Positions 10,962 to 20,056 of a DNA stretch of 64,000 nucleotides are shown one piece after another (positions within the stretch are counted from its first letter, which is position 1; the number at the start of each line of letters is the position of its first letter). The DNA comes from Sinomonas sp. ASV486. GTDB taxonomy: Bacteria > Actinomycetota > Actinomycetes > Actinomycetales > Micrococcaceae. The stretch covers positions 94,096 through 158,095 of the forward strand of contig NZ_JAVFJK010000007.1 of NCBI RefSeq assembly GCF_030908215.1. Reading direction: 5' to 3'. The position numbers and the translations under genes were made by a program. The notes beneath the pieces were generated by a model, which saw only the letters and a program-made list of their open reading frames with translations, searched no databases and was not told the origin of the DNA.

Positions 10962-13469
10962 TTAGCGGCCGTCGCCGTCCGGGTCGGAGGCGGTCGGCGG
11001 GGTGCCGGAGCCGATCACGTTGTGCTGCGGCTCGGGCATGGTTGAGTCAGCACCCTTGACTGATTTCCAGATTGCCTCGTTGAAGGTTCGCTCGTTGATC
11101 TGGTCCTCCTTCGTCAGGTCCTGGGCGGACGACTGCGCGGCGAGCGGGGCCGTGGCCGCGTTGAGCGTGCCCATGAGGTAGCTCGGCTTGATCGCGGTGT
11201 ACGCCTCCATCCGGGGCTGTCCGGTGAATGAGGCGTTCATCGGCGTCGCGTAGGCGTCGAACTGGGTCAGCGGCTTGAAGCCGGCGATGAGACCGATGGT
11301 GCGGATCATCGACGCGGTCGAGTAGAACGTCGAGTCGACCTTGCCCGTCTGGGTGTACGGGCTGATGGCCAGTGCGAGGGTGCGGTGGGCGTCGACGTGG
11401 TCGGCGCCGTTCTGGGCGTCGTCCTCCGTCACGAAGATCGCGGTGTCCTTCCACATCTCGGAGTGCGAGACCGCGTCCACGAGCCGTCCGAGCGCGTAGT
11501 CGTTGTCCGCGACGTAGGCCTGCGGCGTCGGGGCGCCGACCCTTGTGCCCTGGGTGTGGTCGTTCGGCAGGCGCACGAACTGGACCGCGGGAACGGTGCC
11601 GGCCTTGGCGCGGGCGCCGAAATCGTTGATCCATTCGTCGATGCGCGGCGTCGTGCAGGTCGGCTTGGCGATCGCGACTGTCCCGGACGAATCGGGGCAG
11701 TTCATGTCGTAGCCACGGTAGGCATGGTCCGTCTGGGCGTTGAGCACGGGGTCGGCCGCGACGGCACCGCCCGCGGTGTTGCTGACGAAGAACCCGTAGT
11801 TGCGGAAGCTCACGCCGGCCTTGTCGAGGCGCTGCCACACGTAGGCTTCGCTGGGATTCTGCGACGCGATCTCCGGGGTGTTGTTCTCAGATGGGTACAC
11901 GCGGGATCGGCCGGAGTAGTTCTGCGGCCACATCTGCTCGGCGTACGGGTTCGAGTTGGCCTGCGTGACCCAGTTCCAGCCGTTCGCGCTGACCTCGGCG
12001 TCGGCGTAGAAGTTGTCGATCGTGGTGAACTGCCTCGCAAGCGCACGGGTGTTCGGGGCGGAATCGTCGCCAAACAGGTTCAGGCTGGCCTCGCCGTTGC
12101 CCTTCCCGAGGTTGCCGAGCACCTGATCGTACGTGCGGTTCTCCTTGACTACGTAGATCACGTGCTTGATCGGGGTCTCACCGCCGGGCTGGGCGGGCAC
12201 CACGGCGCCGACGCCGGCCTTGGAGGGCCGGTTGTTGTTCTTGACCTGCTCGGTGGCCTTCTGAAGCTGGCCGCCGTCGGGGACCTCATAGCTTGACAGA
12301 GTGCCCTTGATCATCGATCCCGAGTACTGGTTCTCGGCGGGGAAGCCCGGGACGGTGGGATCCGGGTGGCCCGCGCCATCGTTGGGCCCGGCCCCAAGGC
12401 CCTTCGCGTTGGTCACGAGGAGCGTGCCATCGCGAAACGCGAGCGAGGACGGGTACCACGCGCTCGGGATCACGCCCGTGACCCTGTGGTCGCCGAGGCT
12501 GATCACCGCGACGTCGTTATTGCCCGAGTTCGCCACGAACAGGCGACCGTCCTTCTCGTCGAGGGCAAGGCCTGTGGGGTTCGTGCCGACGGGCGCATCC
12601 TGGGACGGGGCAAGGCTGATGCTCCTCGCCGTCCCGCTCGCGGTGTCGATCGCGCTCACTGTGTCGTCGTCGGCGTTCGCGACGAAGAGGGTCGCGCCGT
12701 CCGCGGTGAGCGCGGCCTTGTTCGGGTGCAGGCCCGCAGTGAGCGTGCGCACGACGGCGGGCTGAGCGCCGGAGACGTCCACCACGCTGACGCTCGACTC
12801 GCCCTGATTGGTCACGTAGGCGGTCTTCCCGTCCGAGGACAGCACGACGCCGACCGGCCGGTTCCCGGCCGCAGCCGTGTGGACCGCGCCGCTCGCCGCG
12901 TCGACAACCGAGACCGCGTTGCCGAGCTGGTCTGCCACCACGATCCGCTTCCCGTCTGGCGTTACTGCAAGCCCCGCCGGGTAGAGGGTGAGTGGTTTGC
13001 CGTCGGGGGTTGTGGTCGGGAGGGCGAGGGGCGCGCCCTCGGTCAGCTTTCCGCCCGCATACGTGTAGGTGCGGATCTTGGAGTTCGCCGCGGCGCTCGC
13101 GTACGCCTTCGTGCCATCCGGGCTCCAGGCGAGGCCCACGTAGACCGATTCGGGGGACTTGTACGGAAGCGTCTGCTCAACCTCATGATCGCCGACGTCC
13201 ACGAGTTGGATCGACTGCGTCCCCTGGCCGTTGTTCGTCACGAGGAGGTGCTTGCCGTCGGGGGAGAGTGCCGAGTTGAGGGGGAGGTCCCCGAGCACGG
13301 TCTGGGTGCCCCACGGGGTCACGCGCTGTCCAGCCGGAGTGATGGCGGTGCCGTCTGTCGAGGGGCCCGCGACGAGCGGGCCTACAGCTACAGCAATGCC
13401 CCCGCCGGCAAGAGCGAGGGCGGTGGTGGCGACGATGGTTCTTCGCGTGGTCTTTGAGAGTCTCGTCAT
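10962..13469 (-). CDS. Secreted beta-propeller/phosphoesterase fusion protein
   Basis: An 835-residue exported protein. A signal sequence (KTTRRTIVATTALALAGGGIA) is followed by a YVTN/YncE-like beta-propeller (about 50-380; repeated SPDGKHLLVTNN, TPDGKRIVVADQ, SSDGKTAYVTNQ blades) and then a phosphoesterase domain of the acid-phosphatase/phospholipase C superfamily (IKHVIYVVKENRTYDQVLG, RLPNDHTQGT, VTEDDAQNGADHVDAHRT carry the metal-binding Asp, Glu and His residues). Probable role is extracellular phosphate release, by family. The N-terminal Lys/Arg pair could be Sec or Tat; no clean twin-Arg consensus. The short acidic C-terminus abuts the G/C block, so its last residues deserve care. Confidence 0.88.
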   Translation of the reverse strand: MTRLSKTTRRTIVATTALALAGGGIAVAVGPLVAGPSTDGTAITPAGQRVTPWGTQTVLGDLPLNSALSPDGKHLLVTNNGQGTQSIQLVDVGDHEVEQTLPYKSPESVYVGLAWSPDGTKAYASAAANSKIRTYTYAGGKLTEGAPLALPTTTPDGKPLTLYPAGLAVTPDGKRIVVADQLGNAVSVVDAASGAVHTAAAGNRPVGVVLSSDGKTAYVTNQGESSVSVVDVSGAQPAVVRTLTAGLHPNKAALTADGATLFVANADDDTVSAIDTASGTARSISLAPSQDAPVGTNPTGLALDEKDGRLFVANSGNNDVAVISLGDHRVTGVIPSAWYPSSLAFRDGTLLVTNAKGLGAGPNDGAGHPDPTVPGFPAENQYSGSMIKGTLSSYEVPDGGQLQKATEQVKNNNRPSKAGVGAVVPAQPGGETPIKHVIYVVKENRTYDQVLGNLGKGNGEASLNLFGDDSAPNTRALARQFTTIDNFYADAEVSANGWNWVTQANSNPYAEQMWPQNYSGRSRVYPSENNTPEIASQNPSEAYVWQRLDKAGVSFRNYGFFVSNTAGGAVAADPVLNAQTDHAYRGYDMNCPDSSGTVAIAKPTCTTPRIDEWINDFGARAKAGTVPAVQFVRLPNDHTQGTRVGAPTPQAYVADNDYALGRLVDAVSHSEMWKDTAIFVTEDDAQNGADHVDAHRTLALAISPYTQTGKVDSTFYSTASMIRTIGLIAGFKPLTQFDAYATPMNASFTGQPRMEAYTAIKPSYLMGTLNAATAPLAAQSSAQDLTKEDQINERTFNEAIWKSVKGADSTMPEPQHNVIGSGTPPTASDPDGDGR

Positions 13470-13555
13470 GGGCGTGAGGGTACTCCGGAGCCTGTTAACC
13501 GAGAGCCATCTTCAGGTGACGATCAGGTGCACAGATGCTTGGAGTCAGCTGGGAG

Positions 13556-13602
13556 TTGACAGGATCATCCAGATACAGATACTTAAGCATGTGATTAAGT
13601 AT
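13556..13602 (+). promoter_or_regulatory. ArsR promoter and palindromic operator over a leaderless start
   Basis: TTGACA at 13556-13561 and GATACT at 13578-13583 are spaced by 16 bases. An 8-base perfect inverted repeat, ATACTTAA (13579-13586) and TTAAGTAT (13595-13602), overlaps the -10 box and spans the GTG start at 13591. A TSS about seven bases after the -10 would fall on the start codon. This is what an autorepressor operator should look like. Confidence 0.75.
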
Positions 13603-13947
13603 TCGGACGGTGAGGTGGACGGGCTCGACGCCGCGTTCCATGCGCTGTCCGATCCGCGCCGCAGGGCGATCGTGACCCGCCTCTGCGAAGGGCCCGCCTC
13701 CGTGAGTGCCCTCGCCGCCCCGCTCGGGGTGAGCCTCCCCGCCGTCGTCCAGCATCTCGCCGTCCTCGAGGGAGCTGGCCTCATCACGACGGCGAAGTCC
13801 GGCCGGGTGCGCACGTGCACCCTCGCGCCGGACGCCCTCCGTGCGGCCGAGTCCTGGCTGCACGCGCGGCGCCTGCGGCAGGAGCGCGCCGTCGACCGCC
13901 TCGAGGCCTTCCTCGAGGCGACCTCCCACCCGAAGGAATCATCATGA
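13591..13947 (+). CDS. ArsR-family winged-helix repressor
   Basis: A 118-residue regulator beginning MIKYSDGEVDGLDAAFHALSD, the usual start for ArsR proteins paired with SRPBCC enzymes (MVKYS...LDAxFxALADPxRR). The wHTH follows: RRRAIVTRL, ASVSALAAPLGVSLPAVVQHLAVLEGAGLI, then a RVRTCTL wing. No metal-binding CxC motif is present, so it probably responds to something other than metals. The GTG has no Shine-Dalgarno sequence and the operator lies over it, consistent with a leaderless mRNA. Its stop overlaps the next start by ATGA, so the two genes are coupled. Confidence 0.9.
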   Translation: MIKYSDGEVDGLDAAFHALSDPRRRAIVTRLCEGPASVSALAAPLGVSLPAVVQHLAVLEGAGLITTAKSGRVRTCTLAPDALRAAESWLHARRLRQERAVDRLEAFLEATSHPKESS

Positions 13948-14405
13948 GCCAGCAGCTCCAGTCCACCTTCACCGTCACGCGCACGCTCGCAGCACCGCCT
14001 GAGCGCGTCTTCGCAGCCTTCTCCGATCTGGAGGAGAAGATGCAGTGGTTCGTCGGCCCCTCCGACTGGATCCAGAAGGACCCATCCATGGACTTCCGCC
14101 CTGGTGGGTCCGAGGTCAACATCGGAGGGCCCGACGAAGAGCACCTGAGCGAGTTCCACTGCCACTACTACGACATCGTCGAGAACGAGCGGATTGTCTA
14201 CACCTACGAGATGTCCTTCGCGGGCGCGAAGCTCTCCGTCTCGCTCGCGACCATCGAGCTCGCCCCCGCGGGCGACGGCACGCTGCTGACGCTCACTGAG
14301 CACGGCGTCTACCTCGACGGCCACGAGGACCCGGCCCTGCGCGAGGAGGGCACGCGGGGCCTCGTCGATCAGCTCGCGGCCTACCTCGAGCGCGTCCGCG
14401 CCTGA
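13944..14405 (+). CDS. SRPBCC (AHSA1-like) domain protein
   Basis: A 153-residue START/Bet v1-fold protein. It has the AHSA1 pattern: FTVTRTLAAPPERVFAAFSD, then a mid-region with MDFRPGG..., and a C-terminal helix EEGTRGLVDQLAAYLERV. Such proteins bind hydrophobic ligands; the ligand is not known. The ATGA overlap with the ArsR gene and their conserved pairing suggest that the ArsR protein controls this one. A hairpin terminator shared with efeB follows. Confidence 0.9.
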   Translation: MSQQLQSTFTVTRTLAAPPERVFAAFSDLEEKMQWFVGPSDWIQKDPSMDFRPGGSEVNIGGPDEEHLSEFHCHYYDIVENERIVYTYEMSFAGAKLSVSLATIELAPAGDGTLLTLTEHGVYLDGHEDPALREEGTRGLVDQLAAYLERVRA

Positions 14406-14408
14406 CAC

Positions 14409-14461
14409 ACGGACGCCGCCGCCCGGTTGCCGAACGTTCGGTTTGCCCCGGCGGCGTCCGT
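14409..14461. terminator. Bidirectional hairpin terminator
   Basis: A 13-base perfect stem (14409-14421 with 14449-14461) encloses an inner palindrome CCGAACGTTCGG. It separates the convergent SRPBCC and efeB genes and its last base is part of the efeB stop codon. Confidence 0.75.
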
Positions 14462-15699
14462 CAAGCGAAGAGGCCTTCACCGAGGAAGCCGTCCTGCTTT
14501 GGCACCCCCGGCACCACGAAGAAGTACCCGCCGCCGAATGGCTCGATGTAGTCGGTCATCGGCTCGTCGGCGAGTCGGGTCTGGGTCGCCTCGAACTGCT
14601 CCTGGATGTTCTGTTGGAAGCACGTGAAGATGAGCCCGGCCTGCAGGTTGCCATTCATATCCACGCCCAGGTCGTAGTTGTAGCCCCGGCGGAGCATGCG
14701 CGAACCCGCGGTCTCCTTGGTCCGCGGGTTCGCGAGGCGGATGTGGGCGTCAAGGGGGATGGTCTTGCCGTCCGGGTCAGAGGCATAGTCGGGCGTGTCC
14801 GTCTCGGCCGACTGGCCAAGGGGTGCGCCGTTCCCGCGGTGGCGCCCGATCATGCCGTCCTGCTCGCCGAGGCCCACCCGGTCCCAGAACTCGACGAGCA
14901 TGCGGATCATCCTCACGACCATGAACGTGCCGCCCTCGGCCCACGCCGGCTGGCCCGGGCCACTGCCGAGCCACACGAGCTCTTCGCTTTCGGCGGGGTT
15001 GACGATCCCGTCCTTGTACCCGAACAGGTTTCTGGGCGCGCCGCCGGGCCGGGGCCGGTTGTGGAAACCGTTGATCTTCCACTGAAGCTGGAGCTGTCCC
15101 CGAGTGGCCTTCATGATGTCGCGCAGCGCGTAATGGACCATGTCAGACGACTCGGCGCACAGCTGGAGGATGAGGTCGCCGCCGGTCCACTCGGCCTCGA
15201 TCTGGTCCTTCGGGAAGACCTTCATGTCGGTGAGGCCGTTCGGCTTCTTCGCGGCGAGACCGTATGCAGGATTGTCGAAGAGGCTGCTTGCGAGGCCGAG
15301 CGTCATGGTGAAGCCGGCGGCGGGCACGTCCTCGCCCATGACCCCGGAGTTCACGGGCGGAGCGCCGTCGACGCCGCTCTGCTCCACCGCAGGAAGCGCC
15401 GCCGAAGACTTGTGGCCGGCTCCGAGGACGGTCCCCTTGACGGTCAGCCTCTTCAGTAGCGCCTCGAGCTCGGCTGCGTCCCGGCACAGGACCCTGAAGG
15501 CGGCAAAGCACGCGGCCTGTTGCTGTGGCGCGGGACGGTAGACGCCGGCCTGGTTCGTGCCGAGGAATTCGACGACGTCGGTGCCCTCCGCGGGGGCCGC
15601 AGGGACCTGTCCGGCGGCCGCGTTGGCGGCGGCTCCGATAAGGCCGCCGGCGGCCACGCCTGAGGCGCCGATGAGGAAGGTGCGTCGCTCGATCTGCAT
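14461..15699 (-). CDS. efeB: Dyp-type peroxidase EfeB (Tat-exported)
   Basis: A 412-residue heme peroxidase that works with EfeO in iron acquisition; some members are described as extracting iron from heme. The ATG gives MQIERRTFLIGASGVAAGG, a twin-arginine signal (RRTFL) ending near residue 30. Catalytic positions match EfeB: GYKDG with D230, proximal H319 in DAHIRLANPR, and R337 in MLRRGY. Length is normal. It lies 89 bases downstream of efeO on the same strand and shares its iron-box promoter. No efeU permease is adjacent. Confidence 0.93.
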   Translation of the reverse strand: MQIERRTFLIGASGVAAGGLIGAAANAAAGQVPAAPAEGTDVVEFLGTNQAGVYRPAPQQQAACFAAFRVLCRDAAELEALLKRLTVKGTVLGAGHKSSAALPAVEQSGVDGAPPVNSGVMGEDVPAAGFTMTLGLASSLFDNPAYGLAAKKPNGLTDMKVFPKDQIEAEWTGGDLILQLCAESSDMVHYALRDIMKATRGQLQLQWKINGFHNRPRPGGAPRNLFGYKDGIVNPAESEELVWLGSGPGQPAWAEGGTFMVVRMIRMLVEFWDRVGLGEQDGMIGRHRGNGAPLGQSAETDTPDYASDPDGKTIPLDAHIRLANPRTKETAGSRMLRRGYNYDLGVDMNGNLQAGLIFTCFQQNIQEQFEATQTRLADEPMTDYIEPFGGGYFFVVPGVPKQDGFLGEGLFA

Positions 15700-15788
15700 G
15701 GGGATGAGGCTTTCGGATCGGCGGCTCGGAGCCGCGGGTTCGGAAGAGGGGGCTGCGTCGGGAAGGCCGGGGGCTTCGGGGTCTGCCG

Positions 15789-16553
15789 TCAGTCGGTGGA
15801 GAAGAGCGCCGGAACGAGGGCGAGCGACTCGAGGGCCCTGCCCATCGCGGCGTTGACTTGCTGCCTCTGGGGAAGGGGAACGCTGGGAAAGGGGGTCCAC
15901 ACGCCATCGGCACGGGTCGCGTCGATGGCGGACGAGAGGGCGGCGAGTTCGCCGTCAAGCTTTGCGGGGAAGCCCCGCTTGAGGTTCTCGAGGAGTCCTC
16001 GGATCAGGTCGAGTACCTCCTTGGTGGCGTCGACGTCGGCGCGCGTCAGGGCGAGGGCGAGGCCCGAGCCCTGGTCGCCGCGGCCCGAAAGGTGGTCACG
16101 CTGGGCGTCCTCGAGGATTTCGTGGGCGCGCAGGGGCATGTCCGCTGGATCGACGGCGGCCTCGGGCAGCTTGGCCTCGAGGGCGGCGAGGTCAGAGAGA
16201 AGCTCGTCGACCACGGGCACGAGCTCGCCGGCGCCCTGGCCGTGCCACAGGCCGTATTCGATCCGGCGCAGGCCTTTGAAGCCGGGATCCGCGGCACCCT
16301 GCTGGAGTCCCCGCGATCCCGGCGCGATCGCCCCACCGAGCTCACCGAAGCTGCCGTAGGCGGCGCCGACGCGCTGCCACGCCTGCTGGGCGGCGAGCCA
16401 CTCCGTGCGCGCCGTGTCGGCCGCCCCGTTGCCGATCGCGGCACGCATTGAGGTGGCATGATCGCGCAACTCTGAGAGGCGGTCGGCGGCGTAGCTGTGG
16501 TAGGCGGCAACGGCGTCCGCCATCGTCTCGGGCGCGGCGGGTGCGGGCATCAT
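15789..16553 (-). CDS. efeO: EfeO/M75 (imelysin-fold) iron-uptake protein, no signal peptide
   Basis: A 254-residue EfeO-type M75 domain without the N-terminal cupredoxin domain. Visible features: AAYHSYAADRLSELRDHATSM, the GFKGLRRIEYGLW region and a C-terminal LPQRQQVNAAMGRALESL. Two things are odd. There is no signal peptide, and a stop occurs 17 codons before the first ATG without an alternative start, so the ORF cannot be extended into one. The metal motif HxxE reads R96-R-I-E99: the His is replaced by Arg. EfeO normally acts outside the membrane as an iron-binding partner of EfeU, so this protein may be cytosolic, degenerate, or affected by a frameshift upstream. Confidence 0.82.
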   Translation of the reverse strand: MMPAPAAPETMADAVAAYHSYAADRLSELRDHATSMRAAIGNGAADTARTEWLAAQQAWQRVGAAYGSFGELGGAIAPGSRGLQQGAADPGFKGLRRIEYGLWHGQGAGELVPVVDELLSDLAALEAKLPEAAVDPADMPLRAHEILEDAQRDHLSGRGDQGSGLALALTRADVDATKEVLDLIRGLLENLKRGFPAKLDGELAALSSAIDATRADGVWTPFPSVPLPQRQQVNAAMGRALESLALVPALFSTD

Positions 16554-16594
16554 GGTCCTCGGAAGTGGGTCGGGCAGCCAGGCTGAAGGCGAAG

Positions 16595-16613
16595 CAAGGT
16601 GAGCCTAAGCTAA
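16595..16613 (-). promoter_or_regulatory. IdeR/DtxR iron box upstream of efeO-efeB
   Basis: The 19-base site, read on the minus strand as TTAGCTTAGGCTCACCTTG, matches the palindromic DtxR/IdeR consensus TTAGGTTAGSCTAACCTAA at about 15 of 19 positions. It lies 42 bases before the efeO ATG, where it would cover the promoter. An IdeR gene with complete metal-binding residues is present at 51113, so iron-repressed expression of efeO-efeB is a well-founded inference. Confidence 0.8.
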
Positions 16614-16783
16614 CCACAATTAGGACGCAAGAACGTTGCGTAATGGACGGCGAGACGGGCTGTTTGCTCTGTGACGTCGCGCACGGCACAATAGGAACGT
16701 CCCGTTCTGCCCGTGAAGCCGGTGCTCGCACCCTTCGCACTGGCGGGCGGACACCAGACAACTGAATACAGCCTTTGATCTGC

Positions 16784-16979
16784 GGCGGGAGAGTCCTGCG
16801 AGCATGAGCAAGCGGGCGCCGTAGGAGCAACACCTCCCCAGGAATCTCTCAGGCACCTGTACCGCCGCGGAAAGGCAACTCTGGAAAGCGACGTCCCCCA
16901 TGGACGTTCACCGACGGTGCAAGCCGGATTCGTCCGGCGGAATCTCTCAGGTCCGATACAGAGCGGGGAGGAACTGGAG
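16784..16979 (+). ncRNA. Tandem glycine riboswitch
   Basis: Two consecutive glycine aptamers upstream of gcvP. The first runs from GCGGGAGAG (about 16786) through GGAATCTCTCAGGCAC to about 16884; the second follows from about 16885 and contains CACCGACGG...GCAAGCC and GGAATCTCTCAGGTCC...ACAGAG...GGGG before the gcvP leader. The conserved GGAGAG start, GCC/GCAA pairs and CTCTCAGG blocks are all there twice. Glycine binding normally turns expression on, which fits the downstream glycine cleavage genes. Confidence 0.95.
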
Positions 16980-17027
16980 TCAAAAGCCGGCCCTCCGTGG
17001 CTGGCCTGATTGATGGAGTTCCCCGTG

Positions 17028-19943
17028 ATGGACCTTTCCCCCGCAGCGTTCGTCGACCGGCACATCGGTGCTCGGCGCGATGCTGACATCAAGCACATGC
17101 TCAACGCCGTCGGCTTCGACAGCGTGGACGCCCTCGCGGCGACGGCGGTGCCCGACGACATCAAGCAGGACGCACCGCTCGAGCTCGGCAAGGCACTCAG
17201 CGAGCCTGAGGCACTTGCGGCCCTGCGTGCCCTCGCGGCGAAGAACAAGCCCCGCGTGCAGATGATCGGCCAGGGCTACTACGACACCGTCACGCCGCCG
17301 GTGATCCGCAGGAACGTCGTCGAGGATCCCGCCTGGTACACGGCGTACACCCCGTACCAGCCCGAGATCTCCCAGGGCCGCCTCGAGGCCCTCCTGAACT
17401 TCCAGACCGCTGTCGAGGACCTCACGGGCCTCGCGATCGCCAACGCGTCCCTGCTGGACGAGGCCACCGCGGTCGTGGAGGCCGTGCTGCTCATGCGCCG
17501 TGCGAACAAGGACAAGGCCGTCACCAAGGCACCGGGCGGCGGCAAGACCGTGCTCGACGCGGACCTCTTCCCGCAGTCGATCGCTGTCGTCAAGGGCCGC
17601 GCGGCGGCGCTCGGCTTCGAGGTCGAGATCGCGGACCTGAGCCAGGGCCTGCCCGAGGGGCCGATCAACGGCGTCGTGATCCAGCAGCCCGGCGCCTCGG
17701 GCCTCGTCGCCGACGCGACGGCGCTCATCGCGGAGGCCAAGCAGCGCGGCGCGATGGTCACGATCGCGGCCGACCTCCTCGCGCTCACCCTCATCAAGTC
17801 CCCGGGCGAGCAGGGCGCGGACATCGCCGTCGGATCGGCCCAGCGCTTCGGCGTCCCGCTCTTCTACGGCGGCCCCCACGCGGCCTTCATGTCCGTCCAC
17901 AAGGGCCTCGAGCGCCAGCTCCCGGGGCGCCTCGTGGGCGTTTCGAAGGACGACGCCGGCCTCCCGGCCTACCGCCTGGCCCTCCAGACCCGCGAGCAGC
18001 ACATCCGCCGCGAGAAGGCCACGTCCAACATCTGCACCGCGCAGGCCCTCCTCGCGATCGTCGCCTCGATGTACGCCGTGTACCACGGCCCCGAGGGGCT
18101 CAAGGCGATCGCCCAGGGCGCGCATGCCCGCGCGCGCTCGCTCGCAGCGGCCCTCTCGGGCGCCGGGGTCGAGATCGCCCACACGAGCTTCTTCGACACC
18201 GTCACGGCCCGCGTCCCCGGGCGCGCCGCGGCGCTCGTCGGGAAGGCCGAGAAGCAGGGCATCAACCTGCGCCTCGTCGACGCCGACACCGTCGGTATCT
18301 CATGCGACGAGACCACGACGGCGGACCACGTCGCCACGGTTGCCGGCGTCTTCGGCGCTGGCGCTGCGGGTGACGGCACCGACGGCACGGATGCCGCCAC
18401 CGGCTTTGCGATCGAGGCCGCGGCGGTGCGCACGAGCACGTACCTGACCCACCCCGTCTTCCACACGTACCGCTCCGAGACCCAGATGCTGCGCTACCTC
18501 CGCAAGCTCTCGGACCGCGACCTCGCCCTCGACCGGACGATGATCCCGCTCGGCTCGTGCACCATGAAGCTCAACGCGACGGTCGAGATGGAGGCCATGA
18601 CCTGGCCCGAGTTCGCAGGCATCCACCCGTTCGCGCCGGACACCCAGACCGAGGGCTGGCGGGAACTCATCGCGGGCCTCGAGGCTGACCTCGCCGCGAT
18701 CACGGGCTACGACCAGGTCTCGCTCCAGCCGAACGCAGGCTCCCAGGGCGAGCTCGCGGGCCTCCTCGCGATCCGCGGCTACCACCAGTCCCGTGGGGAG
18801 GGCCAGCGCACCGTGTGCCTGATCCCCGCCTCGGCCCACGGCACCAACGCGGCGTCGGCCGTGCTCGCCGGCATGAAGGTGGTCGTCGTCGCCACCGCGG
18901 CCGATGGCACGATCGACCATGGCGACCTCGAGGCCAAGATCGAGGCGAACCGCGAGGACCTCGCCGCGATCATGATCACCTACCCGTCCACGCACGGCGT
19001 CTACGACGCCGACGTGCGCGAGGTCTGCGACGCCGTCCACGCGGCCGGCGGCCAGGTCTACATCGACGGCGCGAACATGAACGCCCTCGTCGGCCTCGCC
19101 CAGCCGGGCAAGTTCGGCGGCGACGTCTCCCACCTGAACCTGCACAAGACGTTCTGCATCCCGCACGGCGGCGGCGGCCCCGGCGTCGGCCCGGTCGCGG
19201 CCCGCGCGCACCTCGCACCGTTCATGCCGGGCGATGCCGCGGTCTGGCAGGGCGCTGCAGATGAGCACGACGTGCCTGTCTCGGCCTCGCGCTTCGGCTC
19301 CGCCGGCGTCCTGCCGATCTCGTGGGCCTACGTCAAGCTCATGGGCGGCGACGGCCTGACCGAGGCTACGAAGTCCGCACTCCTTGCGGCGAACTACATC
19401 GCCAAGCGCCTCGACTCCTCCTTCCCGGTCCTCTACACGGGCGAGGGCGGTCTCGTGGCCCACGAGTGCATCCTCGACCTGCGTGAGCTCACTGCCAAGA
19501 CGGGCGTGACCGCGGAGGACGTCGCGAAGCGCCTCATCGACTACGGCTTCCACGCCCCGACGCTCGCCTTCCCGGTGCCCGGCACTCTCATGGTCGAGCC
19601 CACCGAGTCCGAGGACCTCGTCGAGATCGACCGTTTCATCGACGCGATGATCTCGATCCGCGCGGAGATCGACCAGGTCGCCCACGGCGACTTCGACGTC
19701 AAGGACTCGCCGCTGCGCCTTGCCCCGCACACGGCCGCCGCGGTCGTCTCGAGCGAGTGGGACCGCGCGTACACCCGCGAGGTGGCCGCGTTCCCGGGCA
19801 AGGCCGCGCATGCGACCAAGACACAGGACAAGTACTTCGCCCCGGTCGGCCGCATTGACGGCGCCGGCGGCGACAGGAACCTGATCTGCGCGTGTCCTCC
19901 GCTCGAAGCATTCGAGGAGAGCACGGCAGCGTTCCAGGACTGA
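17028..19943 (+). CDS. gcvP: Glycine dehydrogenase (decarboxylating), P protein
   Basis: A 971-residue single-chain PLP enzyme that decarboxylates glycine and passes the aminomethyl group to lipoyl-GcvH. It is the fused (P1+P2) form: N-terminal half [16 protein letters not shown]...[15 protein letters not shown], and the C-terminal half with [15 protein letters not shown] and the PLP-binding [20 protein letters not shown] (K707). Several starts are possible (TTG 17010, ATG 17013, GTG 17025); ATG 17028 was chosen from GGAG nine bases upstream and the conserved [13 protein letters not shown] start. First gene of the riboswitch-led gcvP-gcvT-gcvH-glyA-sdaA series. Confidence 0.97.
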   Translation: MDLSPAAFVDRHIGARRDADIKHMLNAVGFDSVDALAATAVPDDIKQDAPLELGKALSEPEALAALRALAAKNKPRVQMIGQGYYDTVTPPVIRRNVVEDPAWYTAYTPYQPEISQGRLEALLNFQTAVEDLTGLAIANASLLDEATAVVEAVLLMRRANKDKAVTKAPGGGKTVLDADLFPQSIAVVKGRAAALGFEVEIADLSQGLPEGPINGVVIQQPGASGLVADATALIAEAKQRGAMVTIAADLLALTLIKSPGEQGADIAVGSAQRFGVPLFYGGPHAAFMSVHKGLERQLPGRLVGVSKDDAGLPAYRLALQTREQHIRREKATSNICTAQALLAIVASMYAVYHGPEGLKAIAQGAHARARSLAAALSGAGVEIAHTSFFDTVTARVPGRAAALVGKAEKQGINLRLVDADTVGISCDETTTADHVATVAGVFGAGAAGDGTDGTDAATGFAIEAAAVRTSTYLTHPVFHTYRSETQMLRYLRKLSDRDLALDRTMIPLGSCTMKLNATVEMEAMTWPEFAGIHPFAPDTQTEGWRELIAGLEADLAAITGYDQVSLQPNAGSQGELAGLLAIRGYHQSRGEGQRTVCLIPASAHGTNAASAVLAGMKVVVVATAADGTIDHGDLEAKIEANREDLAAIMITYPSTHGVYDADVREVCDAVHAAGGQVYIDGANMNALVGLAQPGKFGGDVSHLNLHKTFCIPHGGGGPGVGPVAARAHLAPFMPGDAAVWQGAADEHDVPVSASRFGSAGVLPISWAYVKLMGGDGLTEATKSALLAANYIAKRLDSSFPVLYTGEGGLVAHECILDLRELTAKTGVTAEDVAKRLIDYGFHAPTLAFPVPGTLMVEPTESEDLVEIDRFIDAMISIRAEIDQVAHGDFDVKDSPLRLAPHTAAAVVSSEWDRAYTREVAAFPGKAAHATKTQDKYFAPVGRIDGAGGDRNLICACPPLEAFEESTAAFQD

Positions 19944-19960
19944 CCGCCCGCGCTGGTTGA

Positions 19961-20001
19961 GCGGAGTCGAAACCCGACTTCGACGGGGGTTTCGACTCCG
20001 C
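19961..20001. repeat. 15-bp inverted repeat hairpin in gcvP-gcvT gap
   Basis: GCGGAGTCGAAACCC (19961-19975) is the exact reverse complement of 19987-20001, with an 11-base loop that itself includes TTCGAC. The flanks (GGTTGA and CTCGCTCGACGACC) resemble a degenerate longer version. It lies inside an operon and is not followed by a U-tract, so I read it as an intergenic palindromic (REP-like) repeat rather than a terminator. Confidence 0.7.
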
Positions 20002-20056
20002 CTCTCCGCCTCGACCTCGCTCGACGACCATCGCTGGACCCCTTAGGAGACTTCCC

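Larger units (their letters stand above)
16554..17027. other. Intergenic control region efeO / gcvP (474 bp)
   Basis: This divergent region holds the iron box for efeO on its left side and a tandem glycine riboswitch on its right side. A small hairpin (GCCGGCC around 16987 with GGCTGGCC around 17000) between the riboswitch and the gcvP start may be part of the expression platform. I see no additional gene in it. Confidence 0.85.

Noticed and set aside
11385..12296. Plus-strand open frames antisense to the phosphoesterase gene
   Set aside because: They are shadows of a fully supported minus-strand gene and show no protein motifs.
16695..16707. LexA-like site GAAC-N5-GTTC before the glycine riboswitch
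   Set aside because: Spacer is five bases instead of four and the flanks do not fit, so it is probably chance.
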